Below are positions 44,313-56,720 of a stretch of DNA of 64,000 bases, in pieces (position 1 is the first letter of the stretch; every line of letters starts with the position of its first letter). Location of the stretch: contig JACKQL020000011.1 of the NCBI GenBank assembly GCA_018296165.2, positions 992,001 through 1,056,000 on the forward strand, in the 5' to 3' direction. The translations under genes were made by a program, and so were the position numbers. The notes under the pieces are model-generated. The model did not search any database and had not been told where the DNA came from. It was given only the letters and a program-made list of their open reading frames with translations. The stretch comes from Termitomyces sp. T153. Lineage: Eukaryota > Basidiomycota > Agaricomycetes > Agaricales > Lyophyllaceae.

Positions 44313-46388
44313 GCAATGACTCTGGGACTAGCCAACACAGATGGCAAACAAGGGGCTTAACTCCCGCCTCTGAACTTACTAGGTATTCAACTCTCACCCA
44401 CACCCCTGCGTGTTTTTACTTACTCTCACACACACTAAAGCTCACCACATGCACCTAGGAGCATGGACCAAAATTGAATTAACCACAATATAATACAACA
44501 AAAGGAGGTAGGCAACAGGGCACAGAGCAACAAGAGGATGGAGTCCGACTGCTCCCTCAACCCCTCCCCCCCTCAGGAAACCCCCTCCCTTCCTCCTCAA
44601 TCCCCAAATCAATCTACATTTGGGCCCGCACCACCACTAGAACCTCCGCCAACCCCAATAAGGCCTCTCCTGTGTCCATCACCACCTCCCACCATGACCC
44701 TGGGGCCACTGTGTTGTGCTGCCAATGCCCTGCCAGCAACCTCCCCATCCTTGCCATCCCCTGCTAAAGCTCCAGAGAGTAATCCACAGACATCTGCATC
44801 AACCTGTCTTGTATTGACGCCAGTGCTGCAGAGGCACTATCTAGGAGAACTTGGTGCTCCTGCACCCAGCCTAACCAAAGACAACTCATTAGCAACAAAG
44901 CGGAGAACTGGGGAGACACTTATAAAGGACCCCTGCACAGCCCGAGGTGGCCTCACTGGCCAGCCAATCCTTCTTCCGCCCTACTGCCTCCAGCTCTGCC
45001 CATAATGAACTATCCTCTGATGCCACCTGCCGCTCCTCTGCCACCTTTGTGGGTCATACCTCCCACTGTGTCAGACACTCCTGCAAACCCCACACCTCCA
45101 ATGCCTGCTCCATCGCCACCCACACTGAAGTGTCCTGCTCCTGCTGCAGTGCCCCATTCTCCCTCTGTGCTGTGTTCAGATCCTCCCATACCCATTGGAG
45201 CTCCCCCTCTTGCGCCGTCAATGCCATCATCAAAGCCTCCACTTGCCGACATAGGAAAACCTCTGTGATTGAAGGCAGGGGCTCTGGGGAACTTGAAGCC
45301 TGTTCCAATAGTGTGCCTGAGGTAGGAGAGTAAAAGTGAGGCCTTGGAGGCCCCGCCATTGACTTGTGTCCCCACAGCCTCTTGCTGGGCCCCGCCTCCA
45401 ACAGTGGGGAGGCCCTCTGCTTCTCCTTACCCACCATGGCCAGCGCCCCCTCCCTCTGCCCATCCTGCAGAGGTCCCGCCCTCCCTGCAGATCGCCCTGC
45501 ACCCCCCTTCCCTGACACCCTGGCCTTCCATGCCTCACCCAGTTGCCCTCACACCCAACCCTTGTCCCACCCCTACTCTGTGGCAATGCACGCTGCCTAC
45601 CACTCCAACAAAATTGAGCACTTCTCGTGCCTCGCACAGCATGGAAGGCACACAGAGGTGTCGCATTGCGACTCCATGGAGGGCCCGTCAAATTTGCACA
45701 GCTCTCCCTGCCAAGCACAAAGGGTACACTACAACCAAACAATCAGTAAATGTGACCAAAAGGGCTTGAAAACTACTGGAGCCTAGTTCAAACACCACTC
45801 CAGCATTGGGAGGCTCCAAGCCCACACCAATGCCCTCATGAACTCCTCTGCTGTCACCTCCACCTGCGGAACTTGCTGCACCTGCAGAACTCCCTCCCTG
45901 CCCCCCACCGCCAAACTCAACTCTGCAGGACAAACTCTAGTCCATCCTGAGCCCCTCTCTTGAGTAGAGCCCCCAGAAGAGCCCAACACCATTGCAACCC
46001 ACCTTACAGGGCTCTGTCAATTACCCCGAGAAAACAGGTAGACACTACTTATGACCCAAATACATGGCACTGAACTGATGCCAGTGCTCAAACTCCTCCC
46101 CCTCACTATTGTACACCACCACCTCATCTGCATTGGAAAACCATGGAGCTGAGTAATTGGAGGAGGACATGGAAGAAATTTTTGGGGAACCCCGGAGTAT
46201 GTCCAAGTCTTTTAATTGATTGGGAAGAACCCCCTGATGAAGTGGCAACCATGCTTTGACTTTGCCCCCCATGCTGCCATCACTTGCTGCAGATTGATCA
46301 ATATTACTTGGCTTTGACTCCCATGCCCCCACCAATCCCTGACCTGCATCCCGCATCTTGAAGGTCTCGACGTTGAAAGGGGGGGTGA
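44313..46388 (+). pseudogene. decayed gypsy interior, third part, with PPT
   Basis: Includes a Pro-rich plus frame (44538-45005) and the minus-strand Cys/coiled-coil remnant listed separately. 46180-46388 matches 58870-59047, the region before the other 3' LTR, and ends in the polypurine tract gaaagggggggtga. Confidence 0.55.
45010..45760 (-). pseudogene. Cys-rich plus coiled-coil protein remnant, family unnamed
   Basis: Minus strand. 45690-45600 reads CDTSVCLPCCARHEKC, a zinc-finger-like cysteine cluster. 45518-45054 reads SKRLWGHKSMAGPPRPHFY, then CRQVEALMMALTAQEGELQWVWEDL and TAQRENGALQQEQDT, a heptad-like coiled coil, ending LQECLTQWEV before more Glu/Ala-rich text in another frame. Proteins of this layout (CX2C-type cluster, acidic linker, coiled coil) are common near transposons of agaricomycetes and have no agreed function. 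It opposes the direction of the surrounding gypsy element, so it is probably an insertion or capture. One stop near 45570 and a frame change break it. Confidence 0.5.
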
Positions 46389-47537
46389 TGTCATGATCCA
46401 TTCCCTGAATCTGGACCCCTGCACATTGTCCAATGACCCCCTGCCCCTCCAGAACCTCCCCCAATGCCTCACTGAACTTCCACAGTGCTCCATGCCTACT
46501 CTGGCTAACTCTGATGCATCTTTGGCTAACTCCGACGGCCCCCTGGCCAACTCTGACATCTTCCCTGCAGTCAGCAACGCTTCCCCTGGATCTCCTGAGC
46601 TCCTGGAACCATTCCCCTGCTGTGCCTGACCCCATTACATGTCATCAACTTGACATCCTGGTTCCTCCGACTTACTTTGAAGTATCATGATGACCTTGGA
46701 ATGGCCTGCATCACCAATTGATCCCATCAACATATCAACGCAGCCTGCCCTCTGATTGTAACTGACACCCATTGACTCCATCGAGCTCTGCCAAGCCCCA
46801 CTGCCACAGCTGACATCCCCTGGAGCTCTCTAGTAGTCAGTATATAAGACGTAGAGTAACTCTTCATACTCTAGTCTTGATATTGCTTAATGTTACCTAT
46901 GGTCTGATTGTTTCTTTCCCGTGTTTCATGCCCATGTCCCATTCTCCTACTCTCAGTCTCACAGTCTTGTCCCATCTCTATTCCATTATTGTTTTCATTA
47001 TCATTTTGTATCTCTGCCTAAATCTATTCTCGTTCTTGTCTCAACCTTGTCTCAACTCCGTCTTGTTTTGTTTGACTCCGTCTCATCTCATTTGATCTGT
47101 CCATCATGTTCCTATCTCTCCCAACCTTTAATGTCTTCACGAACCCTGCAATTATGATTACAAATCCCCAACACTCTTTAACCAACTCCGGACCTCGCTG
47201 CATGCTCAGCTCCGAACTCTATCCACCTCCATCAATCCCCCATCAAACTCTGGCTCTGCTTCCATCACTTGCATAGCCTCTGACTCCTCCGCACCTGCAA
47301 TACTCGCATACAGACTTATGCCTGAACCCCGCCAAGCCCATCTCCCTTCCCGCAGCTTGCCTCCTACTCCTCTGGACATCCCCAGACTTGCTCGGATCAA
47401 TCTCCACCAACTATCCTCACAAGTCCCCAGTGTTTTGGGACACCTCCGCATGCCCAGTTGTCAGTGCAGGGAATCATGTCCACCTAGTAAGGACTCACCC
47501 AGTGTAGCTGAGCCCCCATGGTCAGCAGAACCTGACA
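46389..47537 (+). repeat. 3' LTR of the 9.5-kb element
   Basis: TGTCATGATCCATTCCC to AGAACCTGACA; matches 38002-39149 almost throughout, with scattered C/T and G/A differences. Confidence 0.9.
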
Positions 47538-47672
47538 TCCCCCTTGCTTATTCTCACAAGTCTTTGAGGTCTAGACCTTCCCTAATGCCAAGTTATCAGT
47601 GCAGGATGTCATGTCCACCTAGAAAGGACTCACTCAGTATAGCTGAGCCCACATGGTCAGCAGAACCTGGCA
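47538..47672 (+). repeat. older L2-type LTR, right part
   Basis: Continues the LTR interrupted at 38001: cttgctt.ttctcacaagt...tcatgtccacctagaaagga...agcagaacctggca. The sum with 36970-38001 is about 1.16 kb, the length of an intact LTR of this family. Confidence 0.85.
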
Positions 47673-50600
47673 TAATATCAAGACTCCCCTTTACTCCATT
47701 TGTGATGTCTGCAATTAGCTCCACCTATACTTCTGCTGGGACTCTCAATGTCTATGATTGGCCCATGCCTGAGACCCACTATGATTTGTTTTGCCTTGCC
47801 TAGTTTGCCAAGGCACATTGAATTGTGGATCTGATGCCAAATGTCCTCTCCATTCCAGTCACATCCTCATGCAATAGCTCTCTCCATGGACACCCTCTCT
47901 GCCCAACTTCAATTGCATCACTTTTACACCACCCTCTCCTGTACCTTCTACACCTCCCTCACCTCCTCTACCAGCTCTGCCTCCCACTAAAGGTCAACCA
48001 CAACATCTCCAACACAATCTCCAACCAACTCCAGCAATAAATTTATCTTTTACTCAATGACTTCTCCAGTGCCTCACCCACACAATTCCCCCCAACCAAA
48101 ATGCAAAGCCCTGCCAAAGACAATTACTTGCTGCATAAGAACAAGCTACTTCCCTGCCAACAAACAACAACAAGACCTCCAACCACCAAACCCCAGTTCC
48201 ACACCTCAGAACCCACTGGCCCTACTTCACAGCTCTGTCAAAATCTGCATGTCACTAATATCTGACCTAACAATTCTCTAACAGTGTCCTCTTCACCCAC
48301 ATCAAGGAGCAAAACCTCCAATGTTTTGCTAGTAAACAATCCAACTTCCACACCCAACTCTGAGGATGTCAACCCTCCAAAGCAAGCCCACCATCATTGG
48401 AATTGAACCCTGACTCAACAACCCCTCTTCCTCCAAGAATAAATCAAGATTACAAGACCAGTGCTCTGCCCCCAACTCCAAAACCAACCTCTAGAATCAG
48501 CTAGGACCCCTTGGGTTAACTGGCTATTAACCCTGCCCAACATTTGACTGGACAAACTCTGCAACAAAGTCTCCAAGCATGAATACAACCCCCTCTGCCT
48601 CTCCCTCCAGCTCCTTATGGCCCTGATGCCTCCAGCTCAACCCCAGCAACTCTAGAGCAATACAAAAAGATGGCCAAAGAGTGAAGGAAAATGCACCTCT
48701 ACTCCAGCCTCTTTGAGACGCGCCCCAAGGGTGCCCCCAGCACATCCCAGAAGTCAATGTGAGAACCATGGTGCCTATGCTGGACAACTCCAGACCTCTC
48801 TGCCATCAATTTGACACCCCCTCCCAACTGATCCAGAGCCCCTGGCATCAAAATGCTCAATGCCACCTTCCTCCACATGCACTTGACAAGATGGAACTCC
48901 CACCCTTCAATTACCAAGTTACACCACTCTTATCAAAAGAACACCCAAGCACAGAAGCTACCCCACTGGAATGAATTATAGGAAAAAGAGAATTCTATAT
49001 AAAATAGCTCCTCTGAAGTATCACAAACTTGCTAACATGTTCTTTGAAGGAAGCAAAGAACCCCAAGTATCTAAATTGCATCCCCACCCCCTTGGACGCT
49101 CCTAAAGCCTTTCTTGACACCCCAGGGAATCAATATAAAGGCCCAAGATGCCTCGACCCACCACTCCAGGCTACCCCAGACCTCTCCACACAACTCTGGA
49201 TGCCTTGACCCACCACTCCAGGCTACCCCAGACCTCTCCACACAACTCTGGATGCTGGCAACACAGCTCTAGAACTCACCACTTTGACTCTGACATCTAT
49301 CTAGGGAGCCTCCAACAATAATCCATCAATGCTGTCCCTATAGCACACACTCTGCCAGCCCAAATCCTTGACTACTGATCTTGAACCCCTCCACCCTTGT
49401 CAAGAAGGATGTCTACATGTAGAGACCACACTGCTAGAGCAACAGGAAAACAAACCCTATCTAAAATAGTTTCTCTAGAGTACCATAAGTTTGCTGATGC
49501 AGTTTCCTAGAAAAGAGTAACACTTTCTGCCACCACCCACTGCCAAGTCAAAACTGCTGGAAGGCCACTGCTGCCTCTGCTCATTAACAAGTAAGGACAT
49601 CACATGCCCCAACCTCTATTACTGGAGTTGCAACTCCACTATCATCCTCCCCTCATCTCTCCAACAGAATCAACTAGCTAGTGAAAGAGCAAACTCAAGA
49701 CATGCAAAGCAGTTTGCTCTCCAAGCCTGGCAATGTACTATGCAACCCAACTCCATATGCCAGAGCTTCAAACTAAATGCCAAGAAAAATGAATGGCTCC
49801 TCCAACTCTGCCCTGACAATCAAGGAATCAACAATGCCCTCAAAGAAGTGGTACTCCTTTCTCTCCTGATCAGAAAATCTTGTTGATCACCCCATAGTGC
49901 CAAGAACTACCTCCACTCCATCTACAATAACCTCCAGACCACTCTGGAGCATGAATGGAAGATCACTCCCATGCCTGCCATGACCCCCTTTGAGTCTCAA
50001 GTGATGTCCTTGCAATCAACTTCTCCATGACCCTCCAGCATTCATAGTCAACCACCTCTTTGATACAAACAATGTTTTTGCAAATTTGGACCATAGTCTG
50101 ATCCACCCAAGCTCTTGAGAACAACTAGAATGCACCCACTGCAACCAAGTATGACTCCAGGGACCACCACTACTTATCCAACAACTCTGCCACTTGCCTG
50201 CTCACAAACCCAGGAACCTCTTTAAAAAATAATCTCAACCCCTGCAATTCTATGGTCAACTTAAGGAGCCCAGATGCTCTGCCAGACATTCAGTGATAGC
50301 CTAAAGAAACCCTTTGGGGCTGAGCAGCATAAACTCCACCATCTAGTGGTAATTCCTACTAATCATTTGCATAATAAGAAGGTAAATCCCACTCTGGACC
50401 CCCCTCCTTACCCAGTGCAACCTCTGTCACAACTCCAACAAGCCAGCACTCCGACAACCCCTGTGCTGCCTCCAGACTGCTGGCTGCACCCTGGGAAGAG
50501 ATGAGTCCACTGCTGGACTCATACAACCCTTGATGCAACTCCATCAAAAAACCCGCCCCAACTGATGCTCATATCACTGGAATCCAACAACCTACCAACA

Positions 50601-51561
50601 CTTGTGTCAACCCTGAACCCCCGACTCCTACTCCAGGAAAGGTGATCCAAGAATCCATCTCCACTCCACATCTCAACCAGAAGCAACTCCACAAAGAAGA
50701 ATCATCTACCAACCAACCTCTGTGCTGTTTCTGGACCACTGCCCCCTACTCTGAGAAGGATGAACTCATGCTCTGAACTCAGAACACACTCATCCTGACA
50801 AACTCCAGCAGCACCCCAAGCTCCAAGGATGCCAGAAACATGTAAAACTCTCCTACCCATCTCTGGACTTACCTTTGGCCAAGAACAAGAAGGAATGTCA
50901 TGTAGCTAGTCCAAAAACCTGCAAACTCCAACTCTGGACCAAAGAAATTTGTTGAGACTAGTCACTTTGGACCCTGCCACCTCATCACCAATGCTTCAGA
51001 GCTCCACAAACCCCCACCCAATCACACCCTGCCAAAACACAAACCTCCAGACACCCTCCACCCTTGAAGTCAATCCATCAACCCCCTCATACTCAGAGAT
51101 CAACAGACTACAAGAATGAGCAAACCCAACTTCAAGAAAGTATCTCTGCCCCTACACTAACTAATCAACAGCATAGCTGGCATATAAAATGGCCCCCTGC
51201 TAAGCCCACTACAACCCCAACCCCAACTCCAGAGCCCCTCTCTTGCTATGCTACCAAGGACTCCCACCTCTGGCCTACCCCACTCCCCAAGAACAACTTC
51301 CACCCATTGCCCCTACAGTTGTCAAGGGACCTCTGCCTCCTTTCCTGGGACAAAATCAATGCCACTGCCAAGCACAATCAAAGTGCACTCTCCCTCCAGC
51401 TGGACCTCTGGCTACTCTGCTGACCCTTAAGCCCAGCTACAAAACACTTGACATAACTCTGAGCCTGAGAACACTCACCCACAACCTTAGTTTGAGCCCT
51501 CAAGAAGCATGCTCCTGGTCGACACTCTGCCTCTTGACTCTCTCAAAACATTTAGGAGCCC
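47673..51561 (+). pseudogene. decayed interior of the older gypsy element
   Basis: Begins taatatcaagactc as after the other LTR. 48840-49080 aligns by eye with 62588-62820 of the better preserved gypsy (catcaaaat...tgcatgca.t, cagaa..accccactgg/cctgccaga, acatgttctttgaag), so it is RT-proximal sequence. 49920-49960 keeps cctccagacc.ctctggagcatgaatggaag, the RT ITLEHEWK stretch. A local tandem duplication of about 61 bp (gatgcctcgacccaccactccaggctac) lies at 49149-49256. No intact frame. Confidence 0.6.
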
Positions 51562-52005
51562 TGTAAGGGCGACCTCTGGAGGCTGTGGCTCAATTACACA
51601 GCTGGCAAAGGGAAATCCAAAGTCTATTCAGTACTGTACAGTGTCTACTGAGATAACTACTCACCTAGTAAAGAAAAATCCAAAGAGAACAAGTCTGAGG
51701 ATTCCCTATGCCAGGTGTGATGCTTCAGAGGCTTCAGAAGCATGAGAAACAACTGTACAGTATGACAGAGAAAAAAGACAAAAGTAATGTGTTAGCAATT
51801 GGTCAGCAGTTACATAAGTCAGTAGTAGTGTCAAAGGGGCCACACTTGTCTGAGTTACAGACAGAGAACTGATGCAGCCTGAGGGCTGAAACTAGAACCA
51901 ATAGATAGAGAAAAGAAAGGAGAATAAAGGAAAACTATAGTGGAGCAAATCTGACAAGAACTGGAGAAGGAGACGGGGAAACAAGTGGGATGTCTCCTAA
52001 TATCA
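51562..52005 (-). repeat. 3' LTR of the minus-strand chromovirus
   Basis: On the minus strand it starts TGATATTAGGAGACATCC directly after the polypurine tract CTAGAGGGGGGG and ends CGCCCTTACA at 51562; 444 bp. A second, partial copy of its end is at 59776-59985. Confidence 0.8.
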
Positions 52006-52061
52006 CCCCCCCTCTAGGATGTGGCACCTTGATGCACTGGGTAGAACAAGTCATGAATTGC

Positions 52062-52262
52062 CTAGTCAGCTGGTGAAATAGAGTAGATGCCTAAAATGGC
52101 TTTTGGGGCATTGGGATGCCTATGATAGAAGTCCTGGACCAAGCCTGATGCATGAACATTAGCCTGTGATTCCCAAGAGATGTCCTCGATGCCATATCCC
52201 TTCCATTTTACCTTGAACTGCAACTTCCCTTGGAATACCCTGCTATTCAAGATTTTCTCCAC
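52062..52262 (-). pseudogene. chromodomain of gypsy integrase
   Basis: MEKILNSRVFQGKLQFKVKWKG is followed by YGIEDISWESQANVHASGLVQDF, a canonical chromodomain (aromatic cage Y/F, W, W). It tethers the integrase to modified histones. This segment is intact as a frame from 52262 to the stop at 52062. The linker between it and the integrase core at 52415 has stops. Confidence 0.9.
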
Positions 52263-52399
52263 CTCATACTCCTCTTCATCATTGACCAGGACTGGTGGTG
52301 GGGGTGGCTTAGAGTGATGGCCTGGAATGGGATCCTTGTAATGTCTGAGCTATCCAAGCACACACAATTCCCAGGCTTGTAAACTGGGGCTGGTGTCCA

Positions 52400-53330
52400 T
52401 CTGCAATCATAGTACTATGCCATGTCTTCCTTGGCCTTCACCAGTGCAGCTTTTGCCTCCTCCTGTGCCCTCCTCATCTGATTCACAAACTTGTTGACAA
52501 AGTCATTCTCTGAAGGGCATGCCCAAGGTTCAAATCCCATGTGAGGGTGCCTGAACAGAATCATCTGTGTGGAAGAGTGAATGTGGTTGTTGTATTGGAA
52601 TTCTGCATCTGGCAGCAGCTTATCCCAGTTATCCTGCCTCTCATTACAAAACAGGCAGAGATACTGTTCTAGTTCTTGGTTAACACGTTCTGTCTGCCCA
52701 TCTGACTGAGAGTAATAGGCCATGGTAGTATGGAGCTTCATGCCTAACAGGCAATACAGTTCTTAAGTGAATTCTGCCACAAACTAAGAGCCCTGGTCTG
52801 AGACATACCCATCTGACAGACTGTGGAGTTTCCAGACATTCTTTCAATACAGGCTGGCCACTCCTAAGGCAGAGCTTGTGGTGTGAGTAGGTATGAAGTG
52901 AGCCCGTTTGCCATAGAGGTCCACCACTACCATCACAGCATTGTATCTATAAGCATCTGGGAGTTCCACAATGAAATCCACTGATGCAACACTCCAGCAA
53001 GCAGCTAGAATAGGGAGTGGGTGGAGCTGGCCCATAGGTGCTTAGCAGTGAGGTTTGGTGTGAAGACAGAGGTTGCAGGTGCTACTATAGGTGCCTACAT
53101 ATTGGGAGATCTGTGGCCACCAATAGTTCCAGGATACCAGCTTCAGCATCTTCCACCTTCCAGGATGTCCAGCCACCTGAGAGTCATGATGTTATTCTAC
53201 AATGTGCCAGTAAAGTTCTGGAATGTTAGGCACATAAATGTGTCCTCTGAAGGTCAAAAGCCCATCCTGAAGACCCCACTCATAAGCATGCACTGACTTG
53301 ACTCCACTTGCCCATCAAGCTTGTAGGGCC
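52400..53330 (-). pseudogene. gypsy integrase core
   Basis: The zinc-binding part reads RWKMLKLVSWNYWWPQISQYV and CNLCLHTKPHC near 53130-53060, preceded by HHDSQVAGHPG. Then SVDFIVELPDAYRYNAVMVVVDLYGKRAHF (two aspartates, 52990-52890) and MAYYSQSDGQTERVNQELEQYL (the DGQTERVNQ motif with the catalytic glutamate, 52735-52670). Between them a decayed stretch near 52800 carries stops. Integrase joins element cDNA to chromosomal DNA; this copy is broken. Confidence 0.9.
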
Positions 53331-53356
53331 TGTGCAGCCTAGGCAACTGCATCCTC

Positions 53357-55258
53357 CTATGCACCCTCCTGGTTCCCTCTTTGGATGTCCCTAAAGATGT
53401 TTGCCTCATCTCCTTGAGCCACAATCCCTTCTAGTGCACAGATGGCAAAGAGCTCTGGTTTGAGGAGGACAATGTTGTCATTACCTCCTGCTCCTGTGCC
53501 ATAGTCAGCCCACCTGGACAGTGCATCTGGTTTGCCCATGCTTTGTCCTGGTTTGTGGTGCAATGAGAAGTCAAAGTTGGCCAGATACAGAGACCACTGA
53601 GCTTGATATTGATGTGCTCCTATGCTGCCTAGTGCCATGCAGGAAACCTAAAAAGAGAACCCTGGCACTAGTCACTAGATAGGGTAGCTGGCAGTAGGAA
53701 GTTGATAGTAGAGGGCAAGTCAGTAACTGTCCTAGAGAACAAGAGCAAGAGCTGTGTTATAAGGTGAAGTTGAGAGGAGTTGCTATTGCTAGCCTAAGTT
53801 GCTAGTGATGGAAAGGAGAATGGGTGAAGGCAGGAAGTGTCGCTAAGACAAAGCAAACTCTTAATGGTGATAGGGGAGTGAGAGAATAGAATAGAAAGGG
53901 GGAAATGATAATAGGGAGACAGAATTGGGGGACAAACATAAACTAGTCATTAGTTGCAATTGCTAACATTGCTAAGTTGAGATAATACAAAGGGCACCTG
54001 CAGTTGATATTGCACTAAGTTGAGGTCAAAGTTGGTAAGACTTATTAATGAGTTGAAGTTAATGGTGAGTAAAGGAATAGAGTGAAGGTAGAGGCAAAGT
54101 GTACTCTTAAGCTGGTAGGCTTAGAGATAGACAGATTCTATCCAAGGGGGATTTATTCAATGATGGAGTGTCTATGTACAGGCAGTATTTATATGATTTA
54201 AAAGTATAGTATGGAAAAGTAAGCAAACAGTCACTACTAGCAATGGCATTTGTCAATGTGTTTATGGTTCATATAAGGTGTCAGTCTGTAACTAAGTGAA
54301 AACTATAAGCGAAGTCTCTGTGGCATATAATTGCAAATAAATCCAAAAAAAGAGCAAGTCCAATGTCAATATGCATCTGTCAATATGTCCATATATGGTA
54401 AGAGAAAGCCATTTTGTTGCCAAAGAGTCACCAGGATTGCTAATAATCATCACTAGAAAAGGTCTTGGCCTTACTGTCCTAGACCCAAAGTCCAGGCTCC
54501 ACATGATATTCCTTGTGATTGATAAGTCTTGTGGTCACTAAGATCCCATGCAAGGGCTATGTCAATCCAGACTCTAGGCTGGGCCCCACGTGCTGAGTAT
54601 CATGACTTGTGCCAAAAATTAGCCAGCTGCCACTAAGTCTGAAATGCCAAAAATGTTGCTCAGTGACAACTGGGTTTTATCAATGTTGATTGAGTTTCTT
54701 AGTAGAATGGAAATACTCTAGGTTCTTGTGGTCTGTCCAGACTTCAAACTTATGCTGTGCACCCTCAAGGAAATGCCACCATTCTTCAAAGGACTGAATA
54801 ATTGCTAGCATCTCCTTGTTATGGATCTCATAGTTCCATTCCACCACATTAAGGCTTTTGGAGTAGAAGGCTACTGGATTCCATTTGCCATCCTCTTTTG
54901 ACTGCTGGGAGAGGACTGCCCCTGTAGCAAAGTCTGAGCTATCTGCTTCCACACAGAATGGAGAGTCATTATTAGGGAACAGGAGGACTGGCTTTGAAGT
55001 CATAGATTGCTTGAGGGCATCAAAGGCAGCTTGCTGTGGGGGCTCCCACTGCCATGCAGTATCCTTAACTATGAGGTCAAAGAGGGGATGTGCATGGTGG
55101 GAGAAATCCTGTATGAACCTCTGATAGAAATTGACAAACCCAAGAAAAGCCTGAACTTTCTTCTTGTTCCTTGGCTCAGGCCACTCTGTGAGGGGATGAG
55201 CACAACCACAGATAAACCTGGCTAGAGCAAGCAAGCACAAGCAATGAGTGAGCATCAA
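53357..55258 (-). pseudogene. gypsy RNase H and connection, split by solo LTR
   Basis: 55186-54680 reads VQAFLGFVNFYQRFIQDFSHHAHPLFDLI, then FCVEADSSDFATGAVLSQQ, NYEIHNKEMLAIIQSFEEW and FEVWTDHKNLEYFHSTKKLNQH. It resumes at 53609 with QAQWSLYLANFDFSLHHKPGQSMGKPDALSRWADYG. The catalytic D-E-D-D residues of RNase H (VEADSS, NKEMLAI, WTDHKN, KPDALSR) are all visible. The LTR 53610-54682 separates KLNQH from QAQWSL, adjoining residues in related elements. The first part is also contiguous with RT beyond the LTR at 55187. Confidence 0.9.
53610..54682 (-). mobile_element. solo LTR, 1,073 bp, in the RNase H reading
   Basis: On the minus strand it begins TGATAAAACCCAGTTGTC (54682) and ends ACATCA (53610). 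Flanks are imperfect: atgt on the right, atat on the left, a 4-bp duplication with one transition. The start matches 63488-64000, another copy of the family. It includes a TATA-like ATATAAATACTGCCTGTAC near 54185. Confidence 0.8.
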
Positions 55259-55663
55259 AGGAGCAGGAAGTGGCTAAGAAGTAGACAAGGGGCAAGTGCA
55301 GCAAGCTAAGCTAAGGTAATAATGCTGGGGCTCTTACAGTTGATTCACTGAATAGACCTGGAGAATGCTGCTATTGATTGGTTGAAGGATATTCTATCCT
55401 TGCAACCTGCTTATATACTACATCCTTGGCTACACTATGACTAATGCTATAGGTGTTAAGTGGCCTGGGTATGCTAAGCAATAATGACTATCAATACATT
55501 AAAAGGAGAAATAGAGTCCAATGACTACAAAGGGCTGACTAATACTGTCTAGAGGGTGCAGGGGCTTGGTGGCCAGTCAGCCAGATATGCTAGAGATGAT
55601 GCTATACCTATGACTAAGGCTAGATAGAGTCAGAGTTACCTGTAAAGGGGCCATCCCCTTACA
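55187..55663 (-). mobile_element. solo LTR, 477 bp, TSD CACTC, in the RT/RNase H junction
   Basis: TGTGAGGGGATG at the left and CATCCCCTTACA at the right form a 12-bp inverted repeat with one mismatch. CACTC flanks it (55182-55186, 55664-55668). The related fragment at 36183-36210 shows the empty site. Strand is not determinable from content; TATA-like boxes are absent. A small DNA transposon with the same signature cannot be excluded. Confidence 0.75.
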
Positions 55664-55669
55664 CACTCT

Positions 55670-56720
55670 GCTACTCCTGCCACTTTAATGGGGTCCATCT
55701 TGGCCATTCCATGCAAAATGATCAAACCCAGGTACTCTACTTTAGTCTGTTCAAATTTGCACTTCTCAGGCTTTAAATAGAGCTGGTATTAGCAGAGGCA
55801 TTCCAAGTCAATGCACATGACCCAGCAATGCTCCTCCAGAGTTTTTGTGTAGATGAGGATATCGTCAAGATACATGCAGACAATACCTTCTGCAATCAGA
55901 TCATAGAAAATGTCATTCATCATAGTTTGGAAGGTGGCTGGGCTATTGGTGAGACCAAAGAACATTACCAGAGGTTCAAAGAGTCTGCAATTAGTTCAGA
56001 ATGCTGCCTTCCACTCATCCCCTTCTTTGATGCATACATTGTTGTAGCCCCAGCAGATGTCCAACTTTTAAAAGTAGTGTGCACCTCAAAGGTTGTTGAC
56101 AAGTTCTGAGATGAGTGGCAAAGGATAGCAGTTCTTTACTGTCATTGCATTCAGGACACAATAATTCTGAACCAAACAAAGAGACCCATTCTTTTTTTTA
56201 ATAAAGAAGACTGGGGAGGCCATTGGAGACTTGGAGAGTTGGATTCATCCTGAGCTAAGATTCTCCTGCAAGAAAGCATCCAGCTCATCCTGTTCATGGA
56301 GCACAAATGGATAGACCTTGCAGCTGGAGGGCTCTGCATCTGGTATTAGCTCAATTGCATGATCCCACTACTTGCGCTCCATAAGTGAATCAAAGGAGGC
56401 CTTGGAGAATACATCCTCAAAGTCATGGAGGTGATTGGGAACAGAGCTATGGAAAGGCTTGGGCTGTGAGTTTGCTGCAAATGCCTCAGCCAGATGCTGA
56501 GAAGTAGTCTGACTGGCTCAAATCTCTGCCACTGTAGAAGGGGGGCAGAGGGTTGTAGCATAGGTCTGATCACCCACCTCTATGGTCTCATCTGGAGGCT
56601 CTGCATCTGGAGTATGGGTCCATTCTCCTTCACCTTCCTCTTCCTCTGAAGATTCACACCCAACACCCCAGACATTCTTATAGAAGGCCTCTCTATGAGG
56701 GAATGCCAGAGGGGGGGGAA
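55670..56720 (-). pseudogene. gypsy reverse transcriptase
   Basis: Minus-strand text includes the N-terminal [14 protein letters not shown] segment near 56340 and, near 55870-55840, GIVCMYLDDILIYTKTLEEH with the catalytic YLDD intact, unlike the YLDN of the copy at 36308-36541. Around 56180 [11 protein letters not shown] corresponds to KKKDGSLRLVQDY in other elements, so decay is strong there. RT copies element RNA into DNA; this one has many stops. Confidence 0.8.

Larger units (their letters stand above)
38002..47537 (+). mobile_element. 9.5-kb Ty3/gypsy-type LTR element nested in an older LTR of its own family
   Basis: LTRs 38002-39149 and 46389-47537 (1,148 and 1,149 bp) are nearly identical and both TG...CA. 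A polypurine tract, gaaagggggggtga, precedes the right LTR. Flanks are tctcc (37997-38001) and tcccc (47538-47542), a target duplication with one transition. The interior (39150-46388) is so decayed that no domain is whole; parts of it resemble the interior of the older element at 47673-51561, which in turn aligns with the gypsy pol at 62588-62820. Two solo L1 LTRs sit inside it. Confidence 0.85.
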
